Source: JBFXIE01 sp050176255 (GTDB taxonomy: Bacteria; Pseudomonadota; Gammaproteobacteria; Burkholderiales; Burkholderiaceae_C). Taken from it: 64,000 nt of DNA. Shown one piece after another: positions 1 to 7,758 of the stretch. The notes under the pieces were generated by a model, which was given only the letters and a program-made list of their open reading frames with translations, was not told where the DNA came from and searched no databases. Both the position numbers and the translations under genes were made by a program. The DNA lies in NCBI RefSeq assembly GCF_050176255.1, contig NZ_JBFXIE010000013.1; one strand, given 5' to 3'. Within the stretch, counting starts at the first letter, position 1, and each line of letters begins with the position of its first letter.

Positions 1-41
1 TTAACGCGCGCCGGACTGGCGCACACATAGAATCACGCCCC

Positions 42-2072
42 ATGTCCTACCTTGTGCTCGCCCGCAAATACCGTCCCAAGACCTTTTCGGAGATGGTGGG
101 CCAGGAGCATGTGGTGCAGGCCCTCAGCAATGCGCTGACGCAGCAGCGCCTGCACCACGCCTACCTGTTCACCGGCACGCGCGGCGTGGGCAAGACCACG
201 GTGTCGCGCATCCTTGCCAAGTCGCTCAACTGCCAGGGGCCCGATGGCCAGGGCGGCATCACCGCCACGCCCTGCGGCGTGTGCCCGGCCTGCACCGACA
301 TCGACAGCGGCCGCTTTCCTGACTACACCGAGCTGGACGCCGCCTCCAACCGCGGTGTGGACGAGGTGCAGGGCCTGCTGGAGCAGGCGGTGTACAAGCC
401 GGTGCAGGGGCGCTTCAAGGTCTTCATGATTGACGAAGTGCACATGCTGACCAATACGGCGTTCAACGCCATGCTGAAGACGCTGGAGGAGCCGCCCGAA
501 TACCTCAAGTTCGTGCTGGCCACCACCGATCCGCAGAAGGTGCCGGTCACCGTACTGTCGCGCTGCCTGCAGTTCAACCTGCGGCCCATGGCGCCCGAGA
601 CCGTGCTGGACCACCTCACTCGCGTGCTGGCCGCCGAAAACGTGCCCGCCGAGTCGCAGGCCCTGCGCCTGCTGGCGCGGGCCGCGCGCGGCTCCATGCG
701 CGACGCGCTCAGCCTGACCGACCAGGCCATTGCCTTTGGCAGCGGCCAGCTGCAAGAGGCCGGCGTGCGCCAGATGCTGGGCAGCGTGGACCGCAGCCAT
801 GTGTTCCGTTTGATCGACGCGCTGGCGCAGGGTGATGGCAAAACCGTGGTCGAGACGGCGGACACCTTGCGCATCCACGGCCTGTCGGCCGCCTCCACGC
901 TGGAGGACATGAGCGCCGTACTGCAGCGCATGGCGGTGCTGCAGGCCGTGCCGCAGATGACCGCGGCCGTGGACGCCAGCGACCCCGAGGCCGCCGAGAT
1001 CGCCCGCCTGGCGGTCGCGCTGCCCCCTGATGAGACGCAGTTGCTGTACAGCATCTGCCTGCACGGCCGCGCCGAGCTGGGCCTGGCGCCCGACGAATAT
1101 GCCGCGCTGACCATGGTGCTGCTGCGCCTGCTGGCGTTCAAGCCGGTGGGCGCGCAGGGCAGCGCCGCGGGCATGGCAGAAAAAAAAACTCTGACGCGGC
1201 CTGAACCTGCTGCTGGCGCTGCTGCCGCGCCAACAGCCCCGGTGGTTTCGCCATCGCCGATACGGGTATCCCCGCCCGTCGCCCCGGCGCTTGCGGCTGT
1301 CGCACCCGCGGCTGCCGAACCAGCCGCCGAAGCTGTGCCTGCACCTGCCGCGCCCGCGCAGGCATCGCCTGATGACGTGAACCGCGCAGTGGTGCAGGCG
1401 CAGCGGTCTCAGCCAGACGCCCGCGAAACGCCGCCGTGGGAGCCTGATGACGCAGCGCCCGCGCCGGCACTGTCAACCCCATCGGCACAAACTGCACGAC
1501 CGCCTGCATCGGTGCGCCTGCCGGTGCTGACCCCCGAAGACTTAAAGAAAAAAACGGTTCCAGCGTCCGTAGGGCAAGCGCTGATAGCTCCTGAAACCGT
1601 AGCGCTTGCGGTGCGTACGGTGCCTGAACCCGGCCCCCGCCTGCAGCCCCAGGGGCTGACGGGCCAGGCGCTGGCGCCGCTGGTGCCCACGCCCGAGGGC
1701 GATGTCTGGCATGCCACCGTGCAGCAGCTGATCGCGCAGGAGGCCATCACCGCCCTGGTGCGCGAGCTGGCGCTGCAGTCGCAGCTGGTGGCCCGCGAGC
1801 AAGACCACTGGCTGCTGCGCGTCGAGCGCGAATCCATCAACCAGCCCCAGGCGCGCGAGCGCCTGCGCGCGGCGCTGGAGGCTGCGGGCCACACGCGCCA
1901 GATCATCGTGGAGGTGGGTGCGGTGACCGACAGCCCCGCGCGTCGCAATGCGCAGGCCGCGGCCCAGCGCCAGCGCGTGGCCGAGGAGATCGTGCAGGGT
2001 GATCCATACGTGCAGCAGCTGATGCGTGATTTCGGCGCGAAAATCGTGCCGGGCAGCATCAAGCCTGCTTAG
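42..2072 (+). CDS. dnaX: DNA polymerase III subunit tau (possibly also gamma)
   Basis: Clamp-loader ATPase of the replicative polymerase: it opens the sliding clamp and, through its tau-specific C-terminus, links the core polymerase to the DnaB helicase. The P-loop GTRGVGKTT is at residues 45-53, zinc cysteines are C64, C78, C81 and C84, and Walker B (IDEVH) is at 130-134. The AAA+ and collar part ends near residue 365. A Pro/Ala-rich linker (about 385-530) precedes the C-terminal domain. Length is 676 aa, within the tau range. dnaX-ybaB-recR is a classical gene order. A run of nine A falls at codons 380-383, just after the collar domain, where frame slippage would stop translation at once and give a gamma-like product (listed separately). 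A dispersed repeat lies inside the linker. Confidence 0.97.
   Translation: MSYLVLARKYRPKTFSEMVGQEHVVQALSNALTQQRLHHAYLFTGTRGVGKTTVSRILAKSLNCQGPDGQGGITATPCGVCPACTDIDSGRFPDYTELDAASNRGVDEVQGLLEQAVYKPVQGRFKVFMIDEVHMLTNTAFNAMLKTLEEPPEYLKFVLATTDPQKVPVTVLSRCLQFNLRPMAPETVLDHLTRVLAAENVPAESQALRLLARAARGSMRDALSLTDQAIAFGSGQLQEAGVRQMLGSVDRSHVFRLIDALAQGDGKTVVETADTLRIHGLSAASTLEDMSAVLQRMAVLQAVPQMTAAVDASDPEAAEIARLAVALPPDETQLLYSICLHGRAELGLAPDEYAALTMVLLRLLAFKPVGAQGSAAGMAEKKTLTRPEPAAGAAAAPTAPVVSPSPIRVSPPVAPALAAVAPAAAEPAAEAVPAPAAPAQASPDDVNRAVVQAQRSQPDARETPPWEPDDAAPAPALSTPSAQTARPPASVRLPVLTPEDLKKKTVPASVGQALIAPETVALAVRTVPEPGPRLQPQGLTGQALAPLVPTPEGDVWHATVQQLIAQEAITALVRELALQSQLVAREQDHWLLRVERESINQPQARERLRAALEAAGHTRQIIVEVGAVTDSPARRNAQAAAQRQRVAEEIVQGDPYVQQLMRDFGAKIVPGSIKPA
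1180..1188 (+). promoter_or_regulatory. A9 run in dnaX, candidate slippage site for a gamma subunit
   Basis: Nine consecutive A bases lie in the frame GAA AAA AAA ACT. Adding one base to the reading (or a -1 shift) gives AAC TCT GAC GCG GCC TGA. Losing one gives CTC TGA. Both alternative frames therefore stop within 1-5 codons, and the product would end at about residue 383-388, directly after the collar domain. Slippage on an A run in dnaX makes gamma in Thermus (transcriptional) and E. coli (ribosomal). That it happens here is inference. Confidence 0.55.
1574..1609. repeat. Dispersed AGCGCTT repeat copy inside dnaX linker
   Basis: GCAAGCGCT (1574-1582) is followed by GATAGCTCC and closed by AGCGCTTGC (1601-1609), an inverted repeat. 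The same elements (AAGCGCT, AGCTAT-like, AGCGCTT) recur at about ten other places in the window. Here the copy is translated in frame within the proline-rich linker of DnaX, where length changes are tolerated. Confidence 0.55.
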
Positions 2073-2152
2073 CAATCCGTGTCAATCCGCGTCCACGCGG
2101 CCCGCAGCAATCGCGCGCCGCTCTTCATTTTTACAAGCAAAGGAAACCACCC

Positions 2153-2485
2153 ATGTTCAACAAAGGACAGCTTGCCGGCCTCATGAAGCAGGCCCAGGCC
2201 ATGCAGGACAACTTCAAAAAGGCCCAGGATGAACTGGCCCACATCGAGGTCGAGGGCGAATCCGGCGCCGGCCTGGTCAAGGTGCTGATGACCTGCAAGC
2301 ACGACGTCAAGCGCGTCACCATCGACCCCAGCCTGCTGGGCGAGGACAAGGACATGCTGGAAGACCTGGTGGCCGCCGCCTTCAACGCCGCCGTGCGCAA
2401 GGCCGAGGAAACATCGTCCGAGAAGATGGGCAAGATCACCGCCGGCATGCCGGGCTTGCCCGGCGGCATGAAATTCCCCTTTTGA
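2153..2485 (+). CDS. ybaB: YbaB/EbfC family nucleoid-associated protein
   Basis: Small dimeric DNA-binding protein of the YbaB/EbfC family (110 aa, the normal length), thought to bind the nucleoid and to work near RecR. The N-terminal half is a charged helix with the typical start MFNKGQLAGLMKQAQ. The middle carries the conserved beta-strand pattern (HIEVEGESGAGLVKV), and the C-terminus is Met/Gly/Pro-rich. An AAGGAAA ribosome-binding site lies just upstream of the ATG. It sits between dnaX and recR, as in most proteobacteria. Confidence 0.95.
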   Translation: MFNKGQLAGLMKQAQAMQDNFKKAQDELAHIEVEGESGAGLVKVLMTCKHDVKRVTIDPSLLGEDKDMLEDLVAAAFNAAVRKAEETSSEKMGKITAGMPGLPGGMKFPF

Positions 2486-2489
2486 TGCG

Positions 2490-2610
2490 GCAACCCCCTG
2501 AGGCGCTTCGCGCCTTCCCCCTTCTGTCACGCTGCGCGTGGGAAGGGGGGCGCAGCCCTCGCTGCGGGGCGGCCCTTGCGCGGCTGCCCTGGGCCGGGCT
2601 GCGCCTGTTT
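2490..2610. repeat. GC-rich intergenic repeat between ybaB and recR
   Basis: The gap between ybaB and recR is filled by a G/C-rich segment starting CCCCCTGAGGCGCTTCGCGCC. It contains the internal inverted elements CTTCCCCCTT and AAGGGGG and a run of CGGGGCGGCCC-type words. From memory, closely similar segments of about 120-140 bp are scattered between genes in Comamonadaceae genomes. Only one copy is visible in this window, so its repeat status rests on recall. Confidence 0.4.
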
Positions 2611-2642
2611 CATGATGCGCGTCCGATGCGGTGTGTTTCTGT

Positions 2643-3233
2643 ATGTCCGATACCAGTTCCCTTGATGCGCTGATCCAGTCGCTGCGTCGCCTGCCGGGCG
2701 TGGGTGTCAAGTCGGCCCAGCGCATGGCGTTTCACCTGCTGCAGCACGACCGCGAAGGCGCGCAGCTGCTGTCGCGCGCGCTGGCGCAGGCGGCCACGCA
2801 GGTACGCCATTGCGAGCGCTGCTACACCTTCACCGAAGGCGCGGTGTGCGATACCTGCCTGGATGCGACGCGCGACACCACCCGCCTGTGCGTGGTGGAG
2901 ACGCCCGCCGACCAGTCCGCCATGGAGCGCACGGGGGCCTTCCGTGGGCTGTACTTCGTGCTGATGGGGCGGCTGTCGCCCCTGGACGGCGTGGGGCCGC
3001 GCGACATCGGCGTGCAAAAGCTGCTCGATCGCGCCAGCGACGGCGTGGTGCAAGAGGTGATCCTGGCCACCAGCTTCACCGCCGAGGGCGAGGCCACGGC
3101 CCATGCCATCGCCGAGGCGCTCAAGCGCCGCGGCGTGCACGTCACGCGGCTGTCGCGCGGTGTGCCCGTGGGCAGCGAGCTGGAATACGTGGACCTGGGC
3201 ACCATCGCCCATGCGCTGGCGGACAGGCGCTGA
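2643..3233 (+). CDS. recR: Recombination mediator protein RecR
   Basis: RecR loads RecA on SSB-coated gapped DNA together with RecO and RecF. The 196-aa protein begins with a helix-hairpin-helix region (LRRLPGVGVKSAQRMAFHLL). A four-cysteine zinc finger follows (CERC...CDTC, residues about 57-72), then a Toprim domain starting CVVETPADQSAME, and a C-terminal Walker-B-like segment. The ATG at 2643 was chosen because it gives the family N-terminus MSDTSSLDALIQSLRRLPGVG; an in-frame GTG 12 bases earlier would add only MCFC. It is the third gene of the dnaX-ybaB-recR group. Confidence 0.95.
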   Translation: MSDTSSLDALIQSLRRLPGVGVKSAQRMAFHLLQHDREGAQLLSRALAQAATQVRHCERCYTFTEGAVCDTCLDATRDTTRLCVVETPADQSAMERTGAFRGLYFVLMGRLSPLDGVGPRDIGVQKLLDRASDGVVQEVILATSFTAEGEATAHAIAEALKRRGVHVTRLSRGVPVGSELEYVDLGTIAHALADRR

Positions 3234-3245
3234 CCCGCCTGCGGT

Positions 3246-3285
3246 TATCAAAAAGCATAGCTACCAGCGCTTGACTATCAACGGC
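3246..3285. repeat. Dispersed repeat copy, AGCTACCAGCGCTTG type
   Basis: The gap after recR holds AGCATAGCTACCAGCGCTTG followed by ACTATCAACGG. It has the same AGCTA-CC-AGCGCTTG arrangement as the copies at 6344 and 49863, but lacks the second AAGCGCT arm. Confidence 0.5.
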
Positions 3286-3310
3286 CGATGGCCAAAAAGA
3301 CTTCAATCCC

Positions 3311-3718
3311 ATGAATACAACCATGCAAGTGGCCCGCTTTACCGTGGCCTATTGGTGCGTGCTGATTGCGGCGCTGCTGCCCATGGCCTGCGCTCTGCTG
3401 GCCAAGCGCGGCGCTTTTCGCGGCAGCGACAACCACGACCCACGCGCCTGGGCCGCGCGCCAGACCGGCTGGCGCGCGCGTGCCAATGCGGCGCAGGCCA
3501 ACAGCTTTGAGGCGCTGCCGTTCTTCATTGGCGCGGTCATCATTGCCCACCAGCTGGGTGCGCCGCAGATGATGCTGGATTTGCTGGCCTTTTTGTTTGT
3601 GATGCTGCGCGTGTCCTACATCACCATGTACGTGGGCGACATGCCCCGGGCGCGCAGCGCGGTGTGGGGCCTGGGTTTTGTGGTCAACATAGCCATCTTG
3701 CTGCTGGGCTGGCGCTGA
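3311..3718 (+). CDS. MAPEG family membrane protein
   Basis: Integral membrane protein of 135 aa with the MAPEG fold (membrane-associated proteins in eicosanoid and glutathione metabolism). Four hydrophobic segments are visible, at about residues 8-30, 65-83, 84-103 and 115-134. The conserved loop RANAAQANSFEALPFFIGAVI (about 58-78), with Asn and Glu, is the family signature. Bacterial members of this short type have no established substrate. It follows recR on the same strand after 77 bases that contain a repeat. The ATG at 3311 matches the usual N-terminus, though no strong ribosome-binding site is visible. Confidence 0.85.
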   Translation: MNTTMQVARFTVAYWCVLIAALLPMACALLAKRGAFRGSDNHDPRAWAARQTGWRARANAAQANSFEALPFFIGAVIIAHQLGAPQMMLDLLAFLFVMLRVSYITMYVGDMPRARSAVWGLGFVVNIAILLLGWR

Positions 3719-3767
3719 AACCCGTCAGCCCGAGGTTGCGGCAGGTGGCAGGCGATCACTGCCTTGA

Positions 3768-4244
3768 CTACTGCGCCGCAGCCTTGCGCGCAGGGGCCGT
3801 GCGGCGGGCCTTGTTCAGGCTGGCCAGTGCCTGGTCGAGGCTATCCCACTTGCCCAGAGCATCGTTGATGGCAGCCCAGAGCATTTCGCGTGCCTTGTCA
3901 TCGCTGGCGTAGTCGTTCATCCAGGTACTGTCGCTGCCAAAGTCGTTGACGATGAGGTGGTCGCTGGCTTTGTCGGCAACAGCGATGCTGGCCCAGCCGT
4001 AAGAGCGGTTGCTCAAGACGCCGTAGCTTCCGGAGACGATGATTCTTGCGTTGGCCTTGCGCAATTTATTGCACACCACGTCGTAGTTCTGAAAGTGATA
4101 GCCGCCGGTCTCCTTGAAAACCTTCTGCACGGCAGTTGAGCTGGTGTTGTGCGTGATGGCGCAATTGGCACTTGCCGGCAAAGCCAGCGCAGCAAGGCAC
4201 AGGGCCGAGCAGTAGCGCAGGGCACGGGTAAAAGGGGTGGACAT
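3768..4244 (-). CDS. Small exported protein of unknown function
   Basis: I do not recognise this 158-aa protein. It starts with a clear Sec signal peptide (Arg/Tyr n-region, hydrophobic ACLAALALPASA, likely cleavage before NCAITH at about residue 27). The mature part is about 130 aa with two cysteines (C28 and C58), which could form a disulfide. An aromatic/Asp-rich middle (NDFGSDSTWMNDYASDD) and a charged C-terminal helix follow. GC content and codon use look lower than in neighbouring genes, suggesting a lineage-specific or transferred gene. It is convergent with the MAPEG gene, and a 375-base spacer separates it from metN. Confidence 0.7.
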   Translation of the reverse strand: MSTPFTRALRYCSALCLAALALPASANCAITHNTSSTAVQKVFKETGGYHFQNYDVVCNKLRKANARIIVSGSYGVLSNRSYGWASIAVADKASDHLIVNDFGSDSTWMNDYASDDKAREMLWAAINDALGKWDSLDQALASLNKARRTAPARKAAAQ

Positions 4245-4619
4245 GGCACTTTTTTGGGGTTAAGAGAGCCACGAATGTTACCTTTTGTGTATGTCGCTTT
4301 GTGTCTCTGGGCACCCGCCAAGCGGTGCAGGGCGCTGCTTTACGAGTGTGATGTCAGGCGCGACGTCACATGCGACATCGGGCAGGGTGCCGATAAGATG
4401 CCGCCCCTGCTCATGGCCGACAAGCGCTGATTGCTATCTTGTCAGTAGCAAAGAGGCTGTTGGCTTCATAACCTTATTGTCTGATATGCCTACTTTTTGT
4501 TCGTTGTTGCTTTTATAGCAAGCAATTACATTCAGCGCCTGTTTTGATTTTTCACCTGCGCCGCTGCGTCAGGCCCACCCACAGGGTGGGGTGCGCGCGG
4601 CGCTTTGCATTGTTTTTTC
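4245..4619. other. 375-base intergenic region upstream of metN
   Basis: This gene-free stretch is AT-richer than its surroundings, especially 4430-4560. It must hold the divergent promoters of the exported-protein gene and metN. An AAGCGCT...TGCTATC fragment of the dispersed repeat is at 4422-4438. Near metN there is a perfect short hairpin (listed separately), and the last bases before the metN ATG are TTGTTTTTTC, with no Shine-Dalgarno sequence. I saw no match to a known SAM or methionine riboswitch. Confidence 0.6.
4574..4590 (+). promoter_or_regulatory. Perfect hairpin 30 bases before metN start
   Basis: CCCACCC (4574-4580), loop ACA, GGGTGGG (4584-4590): a 7-bp perfect stem with a 3-base loop in the metN leader. 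A T run (TTGTTTTTTC) follows about 20 bases later, immediately before the ATG. This could influence metN expression, but the stem-to-T distance is too long for a standard intrinsic terminator. Function is inference. Confidence 0.35.
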
Positions 4620-5666
4620 ATGATTGACCTTCGGGGTATCACCCAGATTTATCCGGGCCCACAAGGCCCCGTCGAGGCCCTGCGCGGCATCGACCTGCAT
4701 GTCACGCCGGGCGAGGTGTTCGGCATCATCGGGCGCTCGGGCGCGGGCAAAAGCTCGCTGGTACGCGTCATCAACCTGCTCAACCGTCCCACGGCAGGGC
4801 AGGTGATGGTGGCCGGGCGCGACATGACCCAGCTGTCCGACGCCGAGCTGCGCGCCGCGCGCCGCGAGATCGGCATGGTGTTCCAGCACTTCAATCTGCT
4901 GTCTTCGCGCACGGTGTTCGATAACGCCGCGCTGCCGCTGGAACTGGCGGGCATGTCGCGTGCCGAGATCAAGAAGCGCATCGATCCGCTGCTGGAATTG
5001 GTGGGTCTGGCGCACCTGGCCGACCGTTACCCGGCGCAGATCAGCGGCGGGCAAAAGCAGCGCGTGGGCATTGCGCGTGCGCTGGCCAGCAACCCCAAGG
5101 TGCTGCTGTCTGACGAGGCGACGAGCGCGCTGGACCCCGAGACCACGCGCTCCATCCTGGATTTGCTGCGCCAGGTGAACCGCGAGCTGGGCGTGACCGT
5201 GGTGCTGATCACGCACCAGATGCAGGTCATCAAGCAGATTGCCGACCGCGTGGCCGTGATCGACGCCGGCCGCATCGTGGAGATGGGCCCGGTGATCGAC
5301 GTGTTCACCCGCCCGCAGCAAGACATCACCAAGAGCCTGATCGACGAAATCGTTCCGCAAGAGCTGCCGCCTGGCGTGCTTGCGCGCGTGCGCAGCCTGG
5401 CCGCGCGGCTGGAGCCGGGCACCAGCGGCCAGCTGCTGCGCCTGTCGTATGCGGGCGAGCGCGCCTACGAGCCCATCCTGTCGCACCTGATCCGTGAGCT
5501 GGAGCTGGACCTGTCCATCCTGCACGGCCAGATCGACGAGATTCAGGATCAGACCTTTGGCTCGCTGGCGCTGTACGCCAGCGGCAACATGGCGCGCATC
5601 GGCGCGGCCATCGACTATCTGCGTGCCAACGGAGTGGTGGTGCGCACCGTGGAAGTGAATGCTTGA
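4620..5666 (+). CDS. metN: Methionine ABC transporter ATP-binding protein
   Basis: ATPase of the D/L-methionine importer MetNIQ, on the cytoplasmic face of the inner membrane. The 348-aa protein has Walker A GRSGAGKS (38-45), a Q-loop (MVFQHFNLL), the ABC signature ISGGQKQR, Walker B VLLSDEATSALD and the H-loop THQ. After about residue 265 it has the C-terminal NIL (ACT-like) domain that senses methionine and inhibits transport in this subfamily. The ATG at 4620 is preferred over an in-frame TTG at 4605, because the family starts M-I-x-L. There is no Shine-Dalgarno sequence, only TTGTTTTTTC before the ATG. It is followed by metI; the receptor gene metQ lies 2.9 kb downstream. Confidence 0.95.
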   Translation: MIDLRGITQIYPGPQGPVEALRGIDLHVTPGEVFGIIGRSGAGKSSLVRVINLLNRPTAGQVMVAGRDMTQLSDAELRAARREIGMVFQHFNLLSSRTVFDNAALPLELAGMSRAEIKKRIDPLLELVGLAHLADRYPAQISGGQKQRVGIARALASNPKVLLSDEATSALDPETTRSILDLLRQVNRELGVTVVLITHQMQVIKQIADRVAVIDAGRIVEMGPVIDVFTRPQQDITKSLIDEIVPQELPPGVLARVRSLAARLEPGTSGQLLRLSYAGERAYEPILSHLIRELELDLSILHGQIDEIQDQTFGSLALYASGNMARIGAAIDYLRANGVVVRTVEVNA

Positions 5667-5676
5667 GGGGCGGGCA

Positions 5677-6342
5677 ATGTTCGAGAATTTTTCTGAAATG
5701 ATGCTGGAGCTGTTCGTTTCCTCGCTGTGGGAGACGATCATCATGGTGGGCGTGTCCGGCGTGGTGGGCGGCCTGGTGGGCATACCGCTGGGCGTGTTTT
5801 TGCGCCTGACCGACGCGGGTGGCGTGCTGGAGAACGGGCCGGTCAACAAGATCGTGGGCTGGATCGTGAACGCCGTGCGCTCCACGCCGTTCATCATCTT
5901 GCTGGTGGCCATCATCCCGTTCACGCGCTTTGTTACCGGCTCGTCCATCGGCACCTGGGCGGCCGTGGTGCCGCTGACCATTGCCGCGGCGCCGTTCGTG
6001 GCGCGCCTGGTGGAGACGGCGCTGCGCGAGGTGGACAACGGCCTGGTGGAGGCCGCGCAGTCCATGGGCGCCACCACCGGTCAGATCGTGTGGAAGGTGC
6101 TGCTGCCCGAGGCGCTGCCGGGCATCGTCGCGGGCCTGACCATCAGCTTTGTCAGCCTGACGGGCTACTCGGCCATGGCCGGCGCCATTGGCGGCGGCGG
6201 CCTGGGCGACCTGGGCATCCGCTACGGCTACCAGCGCTTTTTGCCCGACATCATGCTGGCCGTGGTGATCATCCTGATCTTCTTCGTGCAGGCCATCCAG
6301 AGCCTGGGCGACTGGGCCGTGCGTCGGCTTTCGCATCGCTGA
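5677..6342 (+). CDS. metI: Methionine ABC transporter permease
   Basis: Inner-membrane permease of the methionine importer (221 aa). It has five or so hydrophobic segments and the permease EAA loop (EAAQSMGATTGQIVWKVLLPEALPG) that couples to MetN. The ATG at 5677 (MFENFSEMM...) is chosen because GAGGGG lies 6-12 bases upstream and the family begins there. An upstream ATG at 5659 would overlap the metN stop and add six residues (MLEGRA). It is transcribed with metN. A dispersed-repeat hairpin with a following T tract starts right after the stop. Confidence 0.94.
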   Translation: MFENFSEMMLELFVSSLWETIIMVGVSGVVGGLVGIPLGVFLRLTDAGGVLENGPVNKIVGWIVNAVRSTPFIILLVAIIPFTRFVTGSSIGTWAAVVPLTIAAAPFVARLVETALREVDNGLVEAAQSMGATTGQIVWKVLLPEALPGIVAGLTISFVSLTGYSAMAGAIGGGGLGDLGIRYGYQRFLPDIMLAVVIILIFFVQAIQSLGDWAVRRLSHR

Positions 6343-6343
6343 T

Positions 6344-6403
6344 TTGCTATGTAATTGATAGCTGTCAGCGCTTGTCAATCAAGCGCTGGCGGCGTTTTTG
6401 ATT
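6344..6403. repeat. Full-length dispersed repeat copy with hairpin after metI
   Basis: The copy contains GATAGCTGTCAGCGCTTG, then TCAAT, then CAAGCGCTGGCGG and TTTTTGATTG. CAGCGCTTG (6366-6374) and CAAGCGCTG (6380-6388) form a perfect 9-bp stem with a 5-base loop, followed by GCGGCG and five T. It could act as a transcription terminator for metNI. It is one of the most complete copies of the family in this window. Confidence 0.6.
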
Positions 6404-6540
6404 GTAAGCCCCATAGTGTCCGGCCCTGGCGCAGGCCTTGACTTGCCAACGGTTGCAATTGTCGGTTGCTGAAGGCTTGACCCCCGCGGCACACGGGCAG
6501 AAGATGAAATTCTGTTCAACACCGACAGCAGGGGCTTTTC

Positions 6541-6978
6541 ATGACCAAGCCGATCTGGGCCATTGTGGCCAACGGTTCCGTGGCCCGGGTGCTGGAGCGC
6601 AGCCCCGGCCAGCCCGCGCAGTGGACGGAGAAGGAATGCCTGACGCATCCGCAAAGCCGCCAGCAGGGCACTGGCGGCGTTCACCAGCCGCCGGGCCATT
6701 CGATTGCCGGGCGTAGCGGCCTGGCGCCGCGCAGCGATGCGCGCGACCACGATCGCCAGGCATTTGCGCAGCAGGTGGCCCACACGGTGGGTGCAGCGGC
6801 GGCTGCCCACCAGATCAGCGGCCTGGTGGTGTTTGCCTCCAACCCGTTCCTGGGGGACTTGCTGGGCCATTTGGACGATGCCAGCCGTAAGCTGGTCTCG
6901 GCCAGTCATCCGCTGGACTTGACCAGCCTGCCCCTGCCCGAGCTTGTCCAGCGCATGCACGGCGATTTCGGGGTGTGA
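6541..6978 (+). CDS. Host attachment protein family (Host_attach) protein
   Basis: A 145-aa soluble protein resembling the Host_attach family (related to release-factor-like baeRF proteins), named after an Agrobacterium protein implicated in plant attachment. The biochemical role is not established. Supporting features are the N-terminal strand IWAIVANGSVARVLE, the central HDRQAFAQQVAHTV helix followed by LVVFASNPFLGDLLGHLD, and the terminal LVQRMHGDF. An AGGGG ribosome-binding site lies 5 bases before the ATG. It sits alone on the plus strand between metI and the convergent phosphoribosyltransferase pair, splitting metNI from metQ. Confidence 0.7.
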   Translation: MTKPIWAIVANGSVARVLERSPGQPAQWTEKECLTHPQSRQQGTGGVHQPPGHSIAGRSGLAPRSDARDHDRQAFAQQVAHTVGAAAAAHQISGLVVFASNPFLGDLLGHLDDASRKLVSASHPLDLTSLPLPELVQRMHGDFGV

Positions 6979-7116
6979 CCCGGTCTTGGCGGGGTAGCGG
7001 TGCTGACAAGGAAGGCCGTGGCCCGGCACACCGCCGACTGGTTCGTGAACTATCTGCCGCCTGTTGCGGCCAAGGACAAGCCATGAACACGCCGTTGGGG
7101 CACGGTGGTTGCTTTC

Positions 7117-7758
7117 TCACCGGAGCAGGGCAATCACCTCATCGTCCTCGACCTGCTCAAAGTCCCGGTAGAACTGGCCCACGGCCCGAAAGTTGGCGGG
7201 CGCCTGCAGGCACAGCACTTCGTCGGCCAGGGGCCGCACCATGGTGAGCGCTTGCGGCGAGGACACGGGCACGGCGCAGATCAGCCTGGCGGGATGGCGC
7301 TGGCGCAGGCCGTGCAGCGCGGCCACCATGGTGGCCCCGGTGGCCAGGCCGTCGTCCACCACGATGACGGTGCGGCCTGCGGGGTCCAGGGGCGGGCGGA
7401 TGGGCGTGTACTGCGCGCGCCGCTGGCGGATGAGTTCCAGCTGGCGGCTTTTTTCGGCGGCGATGTAGTCCGCGTCCGCGCCGGCTGCCGCGGCGTGCGG
7501 CGACAGGTAGGTCCAGCCGCTTTCATCGACTGAGCCGATGGCGAACTCGGGCTGGAAGGGCGCGCGCAGCTTGCGCACCAGAACCACGTCCAGGTCGCCC
7601 TGCAGTGCCGCCGCCAGTGCTTTGGCCATGGGCACCGCGCCGCGCGGGATGGCCAGCACCAGCGGCTGCCTGCCGCGATAGGCGATCAGTCCGTCCGCCA
7701 GTCGGCGGGCGGCGTCCAGGCGGTCGCGAAACACGATGGGCTGGCTGGCGGTCTTCAT
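7117..7758 (-). CDS. Phosphoribosyltransferase family protein
   Basis: Type I phosphoribosyltransferase fold, 213 aa. The PRPP-binding motif VIVVDDGLATGATM (about 131-144) is intact, and an N-terminal ...LAIPRGAVPMAKALA... segment binds pyrophosphate in this fold. Proteins of this type are often annotated simply as phosphoribosyltransferase; the substrate base is unknown. The start ATG (7758) overlaps the stop of the upstream PyrR-like gene by four bases (ATGA), so the two are translationally coupled. The ATG context (GGAGCGTGCGCC before it) gives a moderate ribosome-binding site. Confidence 0.85.
   Translation of the reverse strand: MKTASQPIVFRDRLDAARRLADGLIAYRGRQPLVLAIPRGAVPMAKALAAALQGDLDVVLVRKLRAPFQPEFAIGSVDESGWTYLSPHAAAAGADADYIAAEKSRQLELIRQRRAQYTPIRPPLDPAGRTVIVVDDGLATGATMVAALHGLRQRHPARLICAVPVSSPQALTMVRPLADEVLCLQAPANFRAVGQFYRDFEQVEDDEVIALLR

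Noticed and set aside
1548..1554. Second A run (A7) in dnaX, possible slippage site
   Set aside because: The reading frame (AAG AAA AAA ACG) does not give an ideal X-XXY-YYZ heptamer and the site lies late in the linker, far from the collar domain; the A9 run is the better candidate.
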